DNA from: DATKDP01 sp035546335
Lineage (GTDB): Bacteria; Acidobacteriota; Thermoanaerobaculia; Gp7-AA8
DNA: 64,000 nt
Assembly (NCBI GenBank): GCA_035546335.1
Contig: DATKDP010000060.1
Location: forward strand, 7,730 to 71,729
Direction: 5' to 3'
Position numbers and translations under genes: made by a program. The notes below the pieces were generated by a model. That model had not been told where the DNA came from and did no database searches. It worked only from the letters and a program-made list of their open reading frames with translations. This document shows, one piece after another, positions 8,703 to 17,756 of the stretch; positions within the stretch are counted from its first letter, which is position 1; the number at the start of each line of letters is the position of its first letter.

Positions 8703-10910
8703 ATGAAGCGGGTCGCGCTCTCTCTCTGCATTCTGGCTCTCCCCGGACTCGCTCACTCCCAGACATTTCAGCGCGGAACCGGCCCGGGCGACCGGTTCTA
8801 CAAGGATCAATCGTCCTTCTCGCTCAAGCTGCCCCAGGCGCAGAGGGGGGGGGCGGTTCGCTGGACAGTCGGCGCCGACGGCCGGCAGGAGTTCGTGCGG
8901 GACGAGTACGTGATTCTCGAGAGTGAAGTGAAGATCTACTATCAGGACATCGTGATGAGCGCCGACAAGATCTCTCTGAATCTGAAGACGAAGGACGCCG
9001 TCGCCGAAGGCAACGTCGTTCTCGACCAGGGACCGAGACGGCTTTCGGCGAACAGAATCGTCTACAACCTCGATTCGGAGAGGGGAACGCTGTTCGAGGC
9101 GAAGGGCTCCTTCGAACCGTCCGTCTACTTCATCGGTGAAAAGATCGAGAAGATCGACGAGGATACGTTCGTGCTGACGAACGGCATCTTCACTTCCTGC
9201 GACATCGAGGACCCCTCATGGTCGTTCAAGCTGAAACGTGGAGTGATCACTCTGGACGACTATGCGCGCCTGACGAACATCTCGTTCCGGGCGCGACGCG
9301 CACCGCTTTTGTGGCTTCCCTACATCGTGTGGCCCACCAAGCGCGAGCGATCGCAGGGCCTGCTGATCCCCAAGCCGGGCTTCTCGAGCCGCTTCGGCAG
9401 CTTCATCAAGACCGCGTACTTCGTTCCATTCGGCGACTCGGCCGACACCACGATTTCGGCTGAGGCTTACAGCAAGGGTTATTACGCGCTGGGCACCGAA
9501 ACGAACTACGTCCCGTCGACGGCGACGAAGGGGCAGGTGCTCGGTTACGTAGTTCGCGATCCGGAGACGAACGATCTCGAATGGAAGTACGAGTATCGTC
9601 ATACGCAGGACGATCTGCCCGGAGGGTTCCGGGGAGTGGTCGACGTGCGCGACTATTCGAATCTCGACTTCTTCCAGCGCTTCGAGAGGCGCTTCGAGCT
9701 GAATACCCTGTCGAACATCTACTCGTCCGCCTATCTGACGAGGAATCGATCGAACTACTCGATCAATCTGCGCGCCGACCGGCGCGAGCACTTTCTCGGA
9801 CAGGAGTCGAGAATATTCGAGCAGCTTCCGTCGCTCGAACTGCGAACCTATCCGAATCGCGTCGGAAAGTCGCCACTCTACTTCTCTCTCGAATCCTCCG
9901 CCGCCCACCTTCGGACGAACCTCGGCGCCGACTACTATCGAACCGATCTCCGCCCCACCTTGACTCTGCAGCTCGAGACGCCGCCATGGTTCTCGATCAA
10001 GCCGCAGCTCTCGCTCCGCCAGACCTACTACACGTCCACCCTCGATCCGGCGACTCAGCAGATCACCGATGACTCGCTCAACCGCTTCTACGCTCAGGGC
10101 GAGGTCGAGCTCGTCGGCCCTTCGTTTTCCCGCGTCTTCAGCCGCGAGATCGCGAACTTTGCGCGATTCAAGCACGTCATCGAGCCTCGCGTGAAATACA
10201 TCCACACCACCGACGTCGAGGACCAGAATCGCGTGATCCGTTTCGACACGGTCGACTCGCCGTTTCTACCGCTCGTGCCCGACCTCGCCGAGTACTCCAT
10301 CACCCAGCGCATCATCGGCAAGGAAAAAGGAGAAAACACTTCGGCACGCGACCTGATGTCGTTCACCATCCGCCAGTCGGTCGCGCTCAGCGGTCATTTT
10401 CAGAGCTTCGCCAGCGGTTCGCTTCGCGAAAATCGCTTCACGCCGGTGACACTCACGGCGCACATCAATCCCTACCAGCGCATCACCATCGACGCCAGCG
10501 CCTCGATCGGGAATGAAACGCGCCGGCTCGATCAGAGCAGCCTCTCGGCCAATCTCTCCGGAAAGAATTCCTACATGAATCTCACATGGTTCGCCACGTA
10601 CCGCCGCCCTGGCCAGACCTTCGGCGGGTCGAGCCAGGTCCGGCTCGCCACCGGCTTTCCGATCATTGCCGAAAAGCTACGAGCAGACGCCCAGCTGAAC
10701 TACGACGCCACCAGGGGAACGTTTCTCGAACAGCGCTATATCGTAGGCTTCTTCGCCTCGTGTTATACAGTGTCACTCGAGTATCGCGACTTCCTGCAGC
10801 TGCGAGGTGCAGTCCAGCCGGTTCGCGGCCGAGACTATCAACTCTCGATCGGTCTCAAGAACGTCGGCACGTTCGTCGATCTGCGGGGATCTCTCGACAC
10901 GCTGTTCTGA
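8703..10910 (+). CDS. lptD: LPS-assembly protein LptD (OstA/Imp)
   Basis: 735 residues from ATG 8703, chosen because a signal peptide starts there (MKRVALSLCILALPGLAHSQ, cleavage near residue 20). Residues about 60-190 form an OstA/LptA-like beta-jellyroll (VILESEVKIYYQDIVMSADK, then KTKDAVAEGNVVLDQG). The rest is a long outer-membrane beta-barrel with alternating aromatic strands and the conserved LWLPYIVWPTKRERSQGLLIP segment. Its job is to insert LPS into the outer leaflet with LptE and the Lpt bridge. The disulfide cysteines known from E. coli are not all evident (Cys in FTSCDIEDPS and FFASCYT). This is the strongest evidence that the host has an LPS-type outer membrane. Confidence 0.92.
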   Translation: MKRVALSLCILALPGLAHSQTFQRGTGPGDRFYKDQSSFSLKLPQAQRGGAVRWTVGADGRQEFVRDEYVILESEVKIYYQDIVMSADKISLNLKTKDAVAEGNVVLDQGPRRLSANRIVYNLDSERGTLFEAKGSFEPSVYFIGEKIEKIDEDTFVLTNGIFTSCDIEDPSWSFKLKRGVITLDDYARLTNISFRARRAPLLWLPYIVWPTKRERSQGLLIPKPGFSSRFGSFIKTAYFVPFGDSADTTISAEAYSKGYYALGTETNYVPSTATKGQVLGYVVRDPETNDLEWKYEYRHTQDDLPGGFRGVVDVRDYSNLDFFQRFERRFELNTLSNIYSSAYLTRNRSNYSINLRADRREHFLGQESRIFEQLPSLELRTYPNRVGKSPLYFSLESSAAHLRTNLGADYYRTDLRPTLTLQLETPPWFSIKPQLSLRQTYYTSTLDPATQQITDDSLNRFYAQGEVELVGPSFSRVFSREIANFARFKHVIEPRVKYIHTTDVEDQNRVIRFDTVDSPFLPLVPDLAEYSITQRIIGKEKGENTSARDLMSFTIRQSVALSGHFQSFASGSLRENRFTPVTLTAHINPYQRITIDASASIGNETRRLDQSSLSANLSGKNSYMNLTWFATYRRPGQTFGGSSQVRLATGFPIIAEKLRADAQLNYDATRGTFLEQRYIVGFFASCYTVSLEYRDFLQLRGAVQPVRGRDYQLSIGLKNVGTFVDLRGSLDTLF

Positions 10911-10983
10911 CGACGGGCCGAGAAAGATATCGCTGCCTTCGCCAAACCATTCCGAAACGATGCTGAAAAGGAACCTGACGGCA

Positions 10984-12054
10984 ATGAAGGGCCTGATTCT
11001 CTCCGGAGGGAAAGGGACGCGCATGCGCCCTTTGACCCATACCTCGGCGAAACAACTCATTCCCGTGGCCAACAAGCCGGTCCTGCAGTATGGGATCGAG
11101 GCGATCGTCGCGGCCGGCATCGACGAGATCGCGATCATCGTCTCTCCCGAAACGGGCGGAGAGATCCGCGACGCGATCGGCGACGGAAGCGCCTTCGGCG
11201 CGCGGGTGGAGTACATCGAGCAGGATGCTCCGCGCGGGCTCGCCCATGCCGTGCTCATCGCCGAATCGTTTCTGCAGCGCTCACCCTTCGTGATGTATCT
11301 GGGGGACAACCTTCTCCAGCACGGGATCACACCGCTCGTCGAAGAGTACAGATCGCTCGACTGCAACAGCGAGATTCTGCTCACCCGGGTCAAGGATCCG
11401 TCGCAGTTCGGAGTCGCCGAGCTGTCACCCGAGGGGCGTGTGGAGCGGCTCACCGAAAAACCGCCGGAACCGAAATCCGATCTCGCTCTCGTCGGCGTCT
11501 ACATGTTCGATCACCACATCTTCGACGCCGCCAGGGCAATCAAACCATCGAAACGGAACGAGCTCGAGATCACCGACGCCATCCAGTGGCTGATCGACCA
11601 GGGCCTCTCGGTCCACCCGCACATCGTCAAGGGGTGGTGGAAAGACACGGGGAAAATCGAGGACATGCTCGAAGCGAATCGCACCGTGCTCGATACCTTC
11701 GAGATGGATCTGCGAAGCGAAGCGGACACCGTGAGCAGCATCGAGGGGAAGGTGGTCATCGAGGACGGCGTCGCGATCACCGAATCGGTGATCCGCGGCC
11801 CGGTAATCATCGGCCGCGGCTCGATCATCCATCATGCCTACGTCGGCCCCTACACCTCCGTCGGTAACCATTGCAGGATCGAGCACTGTGAGATCGAGAA
11901 CTCGATCGTTCTGGAGCACTCGTCGATCGCCCATGTCGACGGTCGCATCGAGGCGAGCCTGATCGGCAAGAACGTGAAGATCGGAAGGACCCGCCGGAAG
12001 CCCGTCGCCTATCGCTTCATGCTCGGCGACAACAGCGAGGTGGGGATCACCTGA
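10984..12054 (+). CDS. Nucleotidyltransferase, long glucose-1-phosphate thymidylyltransferase type
   Basis: 356 residues from ATG 10984. The N-terminal half is a sugar-nucleotidyltransferase: MKGLILSGGKGTRMRPLT, the KQLIPVANKP segment and the metal-binding MYLGDN. The C-terminal half from about residue 245 is a left-handed beta-helix of hexapeptide repeats (SVIRGPVIIGRGSIIHHAYV and so on). This two-domain form matches long RmlA/StrD-like enzymes and archaeal sugar-1-P nucleotidyltransferases, which charge glucose-1-phosphate with dTTP or UTP. It starts the surface-polysaccharide group with the methyltransferase 18 bases downstream. Exact nucleotide preference cannot be read from the sequence. 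Confidence 0.85.
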   Translation: MKGLILSGGKGTRMRPLTHTSAKQLIPVANKPVLQYGIEAIVAAGIDEIAIIVSPETGGEIRDAIGDGSAFGARVEYIEQDAPRGLAHAVLIAESFLQRSPFVMYLGDNLLQHGITPLVEEYRSLDCNSEILLTRVKDPSQFGVAELSPEGRVERLTEKPPEPKSDLALVGVYMFDHHIFDAARAIKPSKRNELEITDAIQWLIDQGLSVHPHIVKGWWKDTGKIEDMLEANRTVLDTFEMDLRSEADTVSSIEGKVVIEDGVAITESVIRGPVIIGRGSIIHHAYVGPYTSVGNHCRIEHCEIENSIVLEHSSIAHVDGRIEASLIGKNVKIGRTRRKPVAYRFMLGDNSEVGIT

Positions 12055-12072
12055 GATCTCCACGGGAGAACC

Positions 12073-12747
12073 GTGCCGAACATCTACCAGTTCAAGGATT
12101 TCGACGGCAGCAGCCATCGCATTCTCATCCGTCTGATCCGGCGACATTCCCGCAACGGCGGGCTTCTGGTCGACCTTGGAGCGGCCGGCGGAGAGCTGGG
12201 CGAAGCCGTCCGCGGCCGGTTCGACCGCACCATCGGTTTCGAGCTCGATCTCGACCGGATGCAACATCTCCGCACCCGCTTCGATCAGGTCGTCATCGCC
12301 GATCTGGAAAGGCTCGTCTCGCTTCCGCGAGCTTCGGTGATCGTCATGGCCGACGTTCTCGAGCATTTGCGCGATCCCTCACCATTGCTTCGCCTGGTGC
12401 GAAGCTCGCTCACCGATGACGGGCACCTCTATGTATCCGTGCCGAACATCGCGAACGTCACCACCCGCATCGGCCTTCTTTTCGGCGTCTTCCGCTATCG
12501 TGATCGCGGCATTCTCGACGCAACGCACCTTCGCTTCTACACCATGAAAACGATTCGCGAAGAGATCGCCCGCGCAGGATTCGAGATCATCACCGTTCGA
12601 GGCTCGTCGATCCCCATCCGGCTGATCATCGGCACGTCATTGCCGGACTCCCTTCTCAGGCTCGGCGAAAGAGTCCTCTCCACGATCACGCAGACGTGGC
12701 GGGCTCTGTTCGCCTACCAGATCATTCTCGTGGCACGCCCTCGCTGA
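12073..12747 (+). CDS. Class I SAM-dependent methyltransferase
   Basis: 224 residues from GTG 12073. The SAM-binding motif I is LLVDLGAAGGELGEAV, followed by GFELDLDRM (motif II acidic residue) and VIVMADVLEHLRDPSPLL, typical of the Methyltransf_11/23 group that includes UbiG-like and sugar/lipid modifying enzymes. A hydrophobic C-terminus (LLRLGERVLSTITQTWRALFAYQIILV) may contact the membrane. It follows the nucleotidyltransferase closely and overlaps the convergent YfhO-like gene by 26 bases at its 3' end. The substrate is unknown; a polysaccharide or lipid-linked glycan is plausible from context. Confidence 0.8.
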   Translation: MPNIYQFKDFDGSSHRILIRLIRRHSRNGGLLVDLGAAGGELGEAVRGRFDRTIGFELDLDRMQHLRTRFDQVVIADLERLVSLPRASVIVMADVLEHLRDPSPLLRLVRSSLTDDGHLYVSVPNIANVTTRIGLLFGVFRYRDRGILDATHLRFYTMKTIREEIARAGFEIITVRGSSIPIRLIIGTSLPDSLLRLGERVLSTITQTWRALFAYQIILVARPR

Positions 12748-15334
12748 CCCCGTTCCACCGCCGCTCGAACAGCCATAGCGCGGCGAACAGGAGAACCCCG
12801 GCGATGGCCAGCCACCAGACATCACGACCGATGCGCCGCGTCAACACGACTCGATGTCGCCCCGCTTCCATCGGCACGCCGGCGAATAGCGAGTTGATCT
12901 CGATCGGATCCGCCGGTCGGCCGTCCACCGTGACTCGCAGCTCGCGCGTCAACTTCTCGGAAGTCGCGAGGAGAAACGGCACCTGGGAATCGGTCTCGAT
13001 CGTCTGCCGATCGGGCAGATACTCGAGCAGCCGGAACACTACACGCCGCTCTTCCCTCGGGACGGCGGCGAGGCCGCGTGCCAAAGAGGGCGACGAACGC
13101 AGCAATAAAGCCGTCGATCCGAAGTCGACATCCTTCGCCTCGAGAAACTCCTCGCTGGTCACTTCGCGAAGATCCCAGTTTGCGTAGTGGCGTGGGAGCT
13201 CCGCCAGGTTCTGGAAGATTCTCCCGTCCGCGAGCTCGTGCGCCAGAATGACCGGAATCTCGACGCGTCGATAGAAGAGAGGACTCTCTCCCGGAGGTGC
13301 GGCGCCTCCCAGGACATCCACCGACATTCCCCTCGTCCGGATCGTGAGCAGGAGTGCCTGATCCTGCCGCGCGAGCCCCCTCACCGGGGCATACACTTTG
13401 TCCATCCGCTCGAGCTCCTTCCGTGACCAGAGCCGCTCGTGGACGATCTGTCCCGTCTCGGGCCGGATCAGCGCAATCTCGAGGTCGCCGGCCCCAGGCT
13501 CCTGCACCGGCCTGATCGTCAGCTCGATCGCTTCGAACTTCGGCGAATCGATGTGAACCGTACGCCTCACCGCCTGTCCCGGGCCGATCCGAATCGCCGC
13601 AGCCTCGGGCATCACAGCGGTCGTATTGGCCAGAAGCGTCCATCGAACGATGTCGATGTTCGGTTGCTCGATCAGATAACGAACGTTCAGCAGCCCGAGA
13701 AACGGATGCGCGATGTTCGTCTTCAGGCCGTTGAACATCAGGACGGTCGGTGAGTCCCAGCTCCCCGCATCGATTCGCGCCATCATGGCGCGGTACGCCG
13801 CCTCGGAACTGAAGTGACTCCTGATGTCCTCCAGACGGAAGAGCTCCGCCGTGTTCGGATAGAGCCAGCTGAAGAACGGAGCGATACGAAACGGTCCGGG
13901 CTCCCGCTTCAGAAGCTCGAGCGCCGGCGTCACGGGAATGCGAGCCACTCGCGGTTTCAGATAGGGATAAAAGCGGGCGGCGAAGATCCCGAGATCGAAC
14001 GCAGCCCCGAGAACGAGTGCCACCGCAGCCAGGGCGGTGACGGCACGCCAGCGCCTCACTGAACGGCTCGCGAGCAGGGCAGAAACCCCGGCTGCTGCGA
14101 GATACGCCGCCGGAATCGGGAGCAGCACACGGAGCCTCGTGAGAGGAGAGAACTTCAGACCGGGAAGAGCTCCGGCCATCCGGCTCATCCCCGGAAGGCC
14201 GAAGATCAGCAGCAGAATCACGACGAAGAAGGCGAGCCAGAACCAGCGGTGGCGCCCCTTGCGAGACAGTGCTCCGGCGAAGATGAGCGGAAGAGAGACG
14301 ATTCCGAGATAGACCGACGCCTCGACGAAATCGTTCGACCACCCGAGAGCCGGATCGCCGATCCAGAGACGGGCGGCGGGGTCGCCGAGGCGGTACGGTC
14401 GAACGAAGCTCTCGAGATGCGCAAGGGGGTAGACGTGCATGGCGCTGATCGACGAGCGCGCCTCCAGATATCCCGTGCGACGCAGAAAGTCGAAGAAGGT
14501 GAAGAAAAAAGGAGCGGAGATCATGAGCCCGATCGCCAGAGCAGCGGCGACGGACCTGAGCGCCCGCCATGGAATCGAGCGTTCTCTGATCGCACGATAG
14601 ACAGCGTATCCAGCCACGGTGTAAACGGCGTAGGCGATCATCGCCGGAAAACCCGCGAGAATCGACATGATCGCGAGCACCACCAGCGGCGCCAGCGGAA
14701 GTCGTTTCCGCTGAAAAGCGCGGGCAACCACGTAGAGCAGCGCCGGATAGAGAGCCGTGGCATTCGTCGGATGCATCAGCCACCAGACCGAAAAGATGCC
14801 GGAGGCCGCAAAGGTGATAGCTCCGAACGCGGCGCCCCTCTTGCCCAGCCGTTCCTCGCGCAGCCAGAGCCAGGTGAACAGAAAGGCGAAGTTCAGCTTC
14901 AGCAGAACGATGCCGTAATAGAGAAGAGAGAGCGGCAGGAGCAGCGCCGGCAGAAGAATGAACGGCGAGAGGATGACCGAGGAGCCGAAACCCGGGATGC
15001 CCGAAGCGAGATAGCGGTTCCAGTGGAGCGCGGAGGGCTCGCCTCGCACCAGCGAAGCGACCGGGAGGATCCCGGTGGCGGCGGCGTCGAGCGTCGGGTT
15101 CTGCGCTTCCACCGATCGGCTGAAAGCCCAGGGAGCATAGTGATAGTAGACGTCGTTGGGCGAAAGAATCCGTCCCATGAAGAGAGTGGGAAAGAGGATG
15201 ACGAGGTGAAACGCAGCGAGACCGATCAGAGCGACCCGATGCTTTCGGATCGCACGGCGGGCCGTCGTGCGAAGGCGGCGTCCGGCGAGAGTTGCCGAGC
15301 CTTTCGAAGCTTCGGAAGGGGATGGGTGTCGCAT
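12722..15334 (-). CDS. YfhO-like large membrane protein (putative glycosyltransferase-type)
   Basis: About 870 residues from ATG 15334 (MRHPSPSEAS); ATG 15358 is possible. About a dozen membrane helices fill residues 35-520 and another lies at the extreme C-terminus (WWLAIAGVLLFAALWLFERR), with a large periplasmic domain between. Early motifs LSPNDVYYHYAPW and ASGIPGFGSSVILSPFILL match Bacterial membrane protein YfhO (Gram-positive members glycosylate lipoteichoic acid) and related GT-C proteins, where the first periplasmic loop carries acidic catalytic residues. The substrate in a diderm is unknown. It overlaps the methyltransferase gene by 26 bases and is divergent from the dehydrogenase. 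Confidence 0.75.
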   Translation of the reverse strand: MRHPSPSEASKGSATLAGRRLRTTARRAIRKHRVALIGLAAFHLVILFPTLFMGRILSPNDVYYHYAPWAFSRSVEAQNPTLDAAATGILPVASLVRGEPSALHWNRYLASGIPGFGSSVILSPFILLPALLLPLSLLYYGIVLLKLNFAFLFTWLWLREERLGKRGAAFGAITFAASGIFSVWWLMHPTNATALYPALLYVVARAFQRKRLPLAPLVVLAIMSILAGFPAMIAYAVYTVAGYAVYRAIRERSIPWRALRSVAAALAIGLMISAPFFFTFFDFLRRTGYLEARSSISAMHVYPLAHLESFVRPYRLGDPAARLWIGDPALGWSNDFVEASVYLGIVSLPLIFAGALSRKGRHRWFWLAFFVVILLLIFGLPGMSRMAGALPGLKFSPLTRLRVLLPIPAAYLAAAGVSALLASRSVRRWRAVTALAAVALVLGAAFDLGIFAARFYPYLKPRVARIPVTPALELLKREPGPFRIAPFFSWLYPNTAELFRLEDIRSHFSSEAAYRAMMARIDAGSWDSPTVLMFNGLKTNIAHPFLGLLNVRYLIEQPNIDIVRWTLLANTTAVMPEAAAIRIGPGQAVRRTVHIDSPKFEAIELTIRPVQEPGAGDLEIALIRPETGQIVHERLWSRKELERMDKVYAPVRGLARQDQALLLTIRTRGMSVDVLGGAAPPGESPLFYRRVEIPVILAHELADGRIFQNLAELPRHYANWDLREVTSEEFLEAKDVDFGSTALLLRSSPSLARGLAAVPREERRVVFRLLEYLPDRQTIETDSQVPFLLATSEKLTRELRVTVDGRPADPIEINSLFAGVPMEAGRHRVVLTRRIGRDVWWLAIAGVLLFAALWLFERRWNGVSEGVPRE

Positions 15335-15446
15335 TGTAGCGGAGTGGTTGGCGGGCATCTCGCCGGCCGGAACCGGCGCGATGATACCATTCGCTCGCGC
15401 CCGCCCCGGCGACTCGACACCATACTCGACCCCATCCGACACTACG

Positions 15447-16415
15447 ATGATCGAGACGAGGAAACATCTGCTCATCGCCGCCGACGTCGATCGAGTCGCG
15501 CTCGACCTCTTCGGAGCCGACGAGCGCTTCGCCGTCACGAACCGCAGGAGCCACGACGAGGAGTCGCTGTCGGCGGCGGTGAGCGGACACGAGGTGCTTG
15601 TCACCAGATATCACAATCAGGTGACTAGGCGCGTGATCGAGAGTGCCGACCGGCTGCAGCTCATCGTCCAGGGAACCTCGGGGCTCGACAACATCGACCA
15701 TGCCGCGGCGGCCGAGCGCGGTATCGAGGTCGCCGGCATCCCGGGAAAGAACGCCAATGCAGTCGCGGAAATGGTCATCGGGATGATGATCAACCTCACG
15801 CGTACCCTCCCTCTCTACGATCGAATGGTGCGGCAGGGATCATGGGACCGCGGGAGCTGTGCCGAGCGGCGAGAGCTGCGGGGCCACCGCCTCGGAATCG
15901 TCGGGCTGGGACGCGTCGGAACCGCCGTCGCACGGCTCTCCGCCGCCTTCGGAATGGCGCCGATCGCATTCGACCCCTACATCAACGAGGCCACGTTCTT
16001 CGAGCGGGGCGCGACGCGCGCCGCTTCGCTCCCGCTCCTCTTCGAGGCGAGCGACATCGTGACCTTCCACGTTCCCCTGACGCCCGAAACCGATCGGATG
16101 CTCAATGAGGAATCGATGCGGTGGCTGCCCGAGGGCACGATGGTGATCAACACCTCGCGAGGCCGGATCGTCGATCTCGATGCCGTCATCGAAGCGTTGA
16201 AGGATGGCCGTCTTTCCGGCGTGGCCGTGGATGTGTACGACCAGGAGCCACCTTCGAGAATCCCTCCCGAGCATCCTCGGCTCATCACCACACCGCACAT
16301 CGCCGGGTGCAGTCGCGAATCGAAACGATCGATCGGCATCGAGATCTATCGTCGCGTCTGCGAGCACTTCGGTTTCGCTCCGAACGAGGGGCTGCTCACT
16401 GATCATGAGCGCTGA
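15447..16415 (+). CDS. D-2-hydroxyacid dehydrogenase (phosphoglycerate dehydrogenase-like)
   Basis: 322 residues from ATG 15447, which follows the divergent promoter region. The Rossmann motif is GIVGLGRVGTAVA. The catalytic set is Arg in NTSRGRIVD, Glu in VDVYDQEPP and His in TTPHIAGCS. An early substrate loop VQGTSGLDNIDH is typical of SerA and CtBP-like enzymes. It lacks the C-terminal ACT domain of long SerA proteins, so it may act in serine synthesis or on another 2-hydroxyacid. The downstream DUF2142 gene starts inside its last codons (11-base overlap), implying co-translation. Confidence 0.85.
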   Translation: MIETRKHLLIAADVDRVALDLFGADERFAVTNRRSHDEESLSAAVSGHEVLVTRYHNQVTRRVIESADRLQLIVQGTSGLDNIDHAAAAERGIEVAGIPGKNANAVAEMVIGMMINLTRTLPLYDRMVRQGSWDRGSCAERRELRGHRLGIVGLGRVGTAVARLSAAFGMAPIAFDPYINEATFFERGATRAASLPLLFEASDIVTFHVPLTPETDRMLNEESMRWLPEGTMVINTSRGRIVDLDAVIEALKDGRLSGVAVDVYDQEPPSRIPPEHPRLITTPHIAGCSRESKRSIGIEIYRRVCEHFGFAPNEGLLTDHER

Positions 16416-17745
16416 GCCCTGGCGCGTGTTCGTCGTGCTCGGCCTGATCTCCGGTTCGCTCTTCGTCTTTCTGACGCCGCCGTTCCAGGGTCCGGACGAG
16501 CCGAGTCACTTTGCGCGCGCCTGGGAAATCTCTCGCGGACGCCTCCAGGCCACGGCTCCATCGACTCCGTTGCCCGAGAATCTCGCCGATGCGATCGCCA
16601 TCTCGTCGCGAGTCACTTTCGATTCCGGCGAGAAAGTCACCATCTCCGAGATCACCGGCTCGATGCGCGGGTCGATGGGAGAGCGCGATGTCTATCATGC
16701 GGGCGCGGCGATCTACACGCCCGTTCCCTACGCTCCGCAGGCGGCGGTGATCGCGTTGCTGCGGCCGCTCATTGGGGAATCGATCGCGCTTCTCTACGTG
16801 TCGCGGCTCGCCAATCTGATCTGCTCGACGTTGATCCTGGCCGGAAGTCTTGCCATCCTCCCCTTCTCGCGATCTCTGTTTCTCCTTCTCGCGCTCACTC
16901 CGATGTTCGCGTTCCTGCGATCGACCGCCTCACCCGATGCAATCACCGGGAGCGTCGCCTTTCTTCTCACTGCGTTGATTCTGCGGATGTCGTTCTCCAG
17001 CGATTCTCCCGGTCGAAGGGACGTTCTGCTCCTTCTCGCCTGCTCTGCGGTCCTCGTCCTGTCGAAGCCGATTTACGCTTTTCTCCCTCTGCTCGCCTGC
17101 ATGATCCCCCACCAGCAGTTCCGGTCGACTCGCGCTCGCACAGCCCTCGCCGTCTCCCTCCTCGTCATCACGTCGCTCGCACTCGTCATCGCGATGTGGA
17201 ATGCGCATGCCACGTTCCAGTCGATCCGAGCCGACGAGGGGATCAGCCCGCGCCTCCAGCTCGAGGCGATGCTCGACGAGCCCGCGAGATTCCCCGCTGC
17301 AGCTTTCAACGACTATGCGATTCATTACCGCCGCTACGTCGCGGAGATGATCGGGAATCTCGGATGGCTCGATACGCCGCTTCCGATCTCCGCGATCGCC
17401 GCCTGGGCACTCCTGCTCATCGCAGTGGCATTGGTCGATGGTCCGGCACGTCTCGGTGTGCGTGAGAAAACGATCTGTTCGACGATCCTCGCCGCCAGCA
17501 TGCTTCTTCTGAGCGCTTCGCTCTATCTCGGCTGGACTCCGGCCGGGGCCGCGCGCATCGAGGGATTGCAGGGGCGATACTTCATACCGCTCATGCCCCT
17601 CGGGCTGCTCCTTCTGCAGAACCGCAAGTGGGGGCGCGACCGGTGGAACGGGGCAGTCCGCTGGCGATCGATGATGGTTCTCACTTCATCGGCGGTGCTG
17701 CTGATCACCGCGATCACCCTGTTGCAGCGCTATTGGATTCTTTGA
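16405..17745 (+). CDS. DUF2142-like polytopic membrane protein
   Basis: 446 residues from ATG 16405, which overlaps the dehydrogenase stop by 11 bases. About ten membrane helices are seen. The N-terminal TPPFQGPDEPSHFARAW, just after the first helix, is the hallmark of DUF2142 proteins, where acidic residues in the first periplasmic loop resemble the GT-C glycosyltransferase active site. Members occur in cell-surface glycan loci, which fits the genes from 10.9 to 17.7 kb. The acceptor and donor are unknown. Confidence 0.8.
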   Translation: MSAEPWRVFVVLGLISGSLFVFLTPPFQGPDEPSHFARAWEISRGRLQATAPSTPLPENLADAIAISSRVTFDSGEKVTISEITGSMRGSMGERDVYHAGAAIYTPVPYAPQAAVIALLRPLIGESIALLYVSRLANLICSTLILAGSLAILPFSRSLFLLLALTPMFAFLRSTASPDAITGSVAFLLTALILRMSFSSDSPGRRDVLLLLACSAVLVLSKPIYAFLPLLACMIPHQQFRSTRARTALAVSLLVITSLALVIAMWNAHATFQSIRADEGISPRLQLEAMLDEPARFPAAAFNDYAIHYRRYVAEMIGNLGWLDTPLPISAIAAWALLLIAVALVDGPARLGVREKTICSTILAASMLLLSASLYLGWTPAGAARIEGLQGRYFIPLMPLGLLLLQNRKWGRDRWNGAVRWRSMMVLTSSAVLLITAITLLQRYWIL

Positions 17746-17756
17746 GCTGCCGCGTC

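Noticed and set aside
12822..15701. A second minus-strand frame of 959 codons over the YfhO-like gene
   Set aside because: Same strand but shifted; its product is low in hydrophobic residues and lacks the membrane pattern of the frame that was kept.
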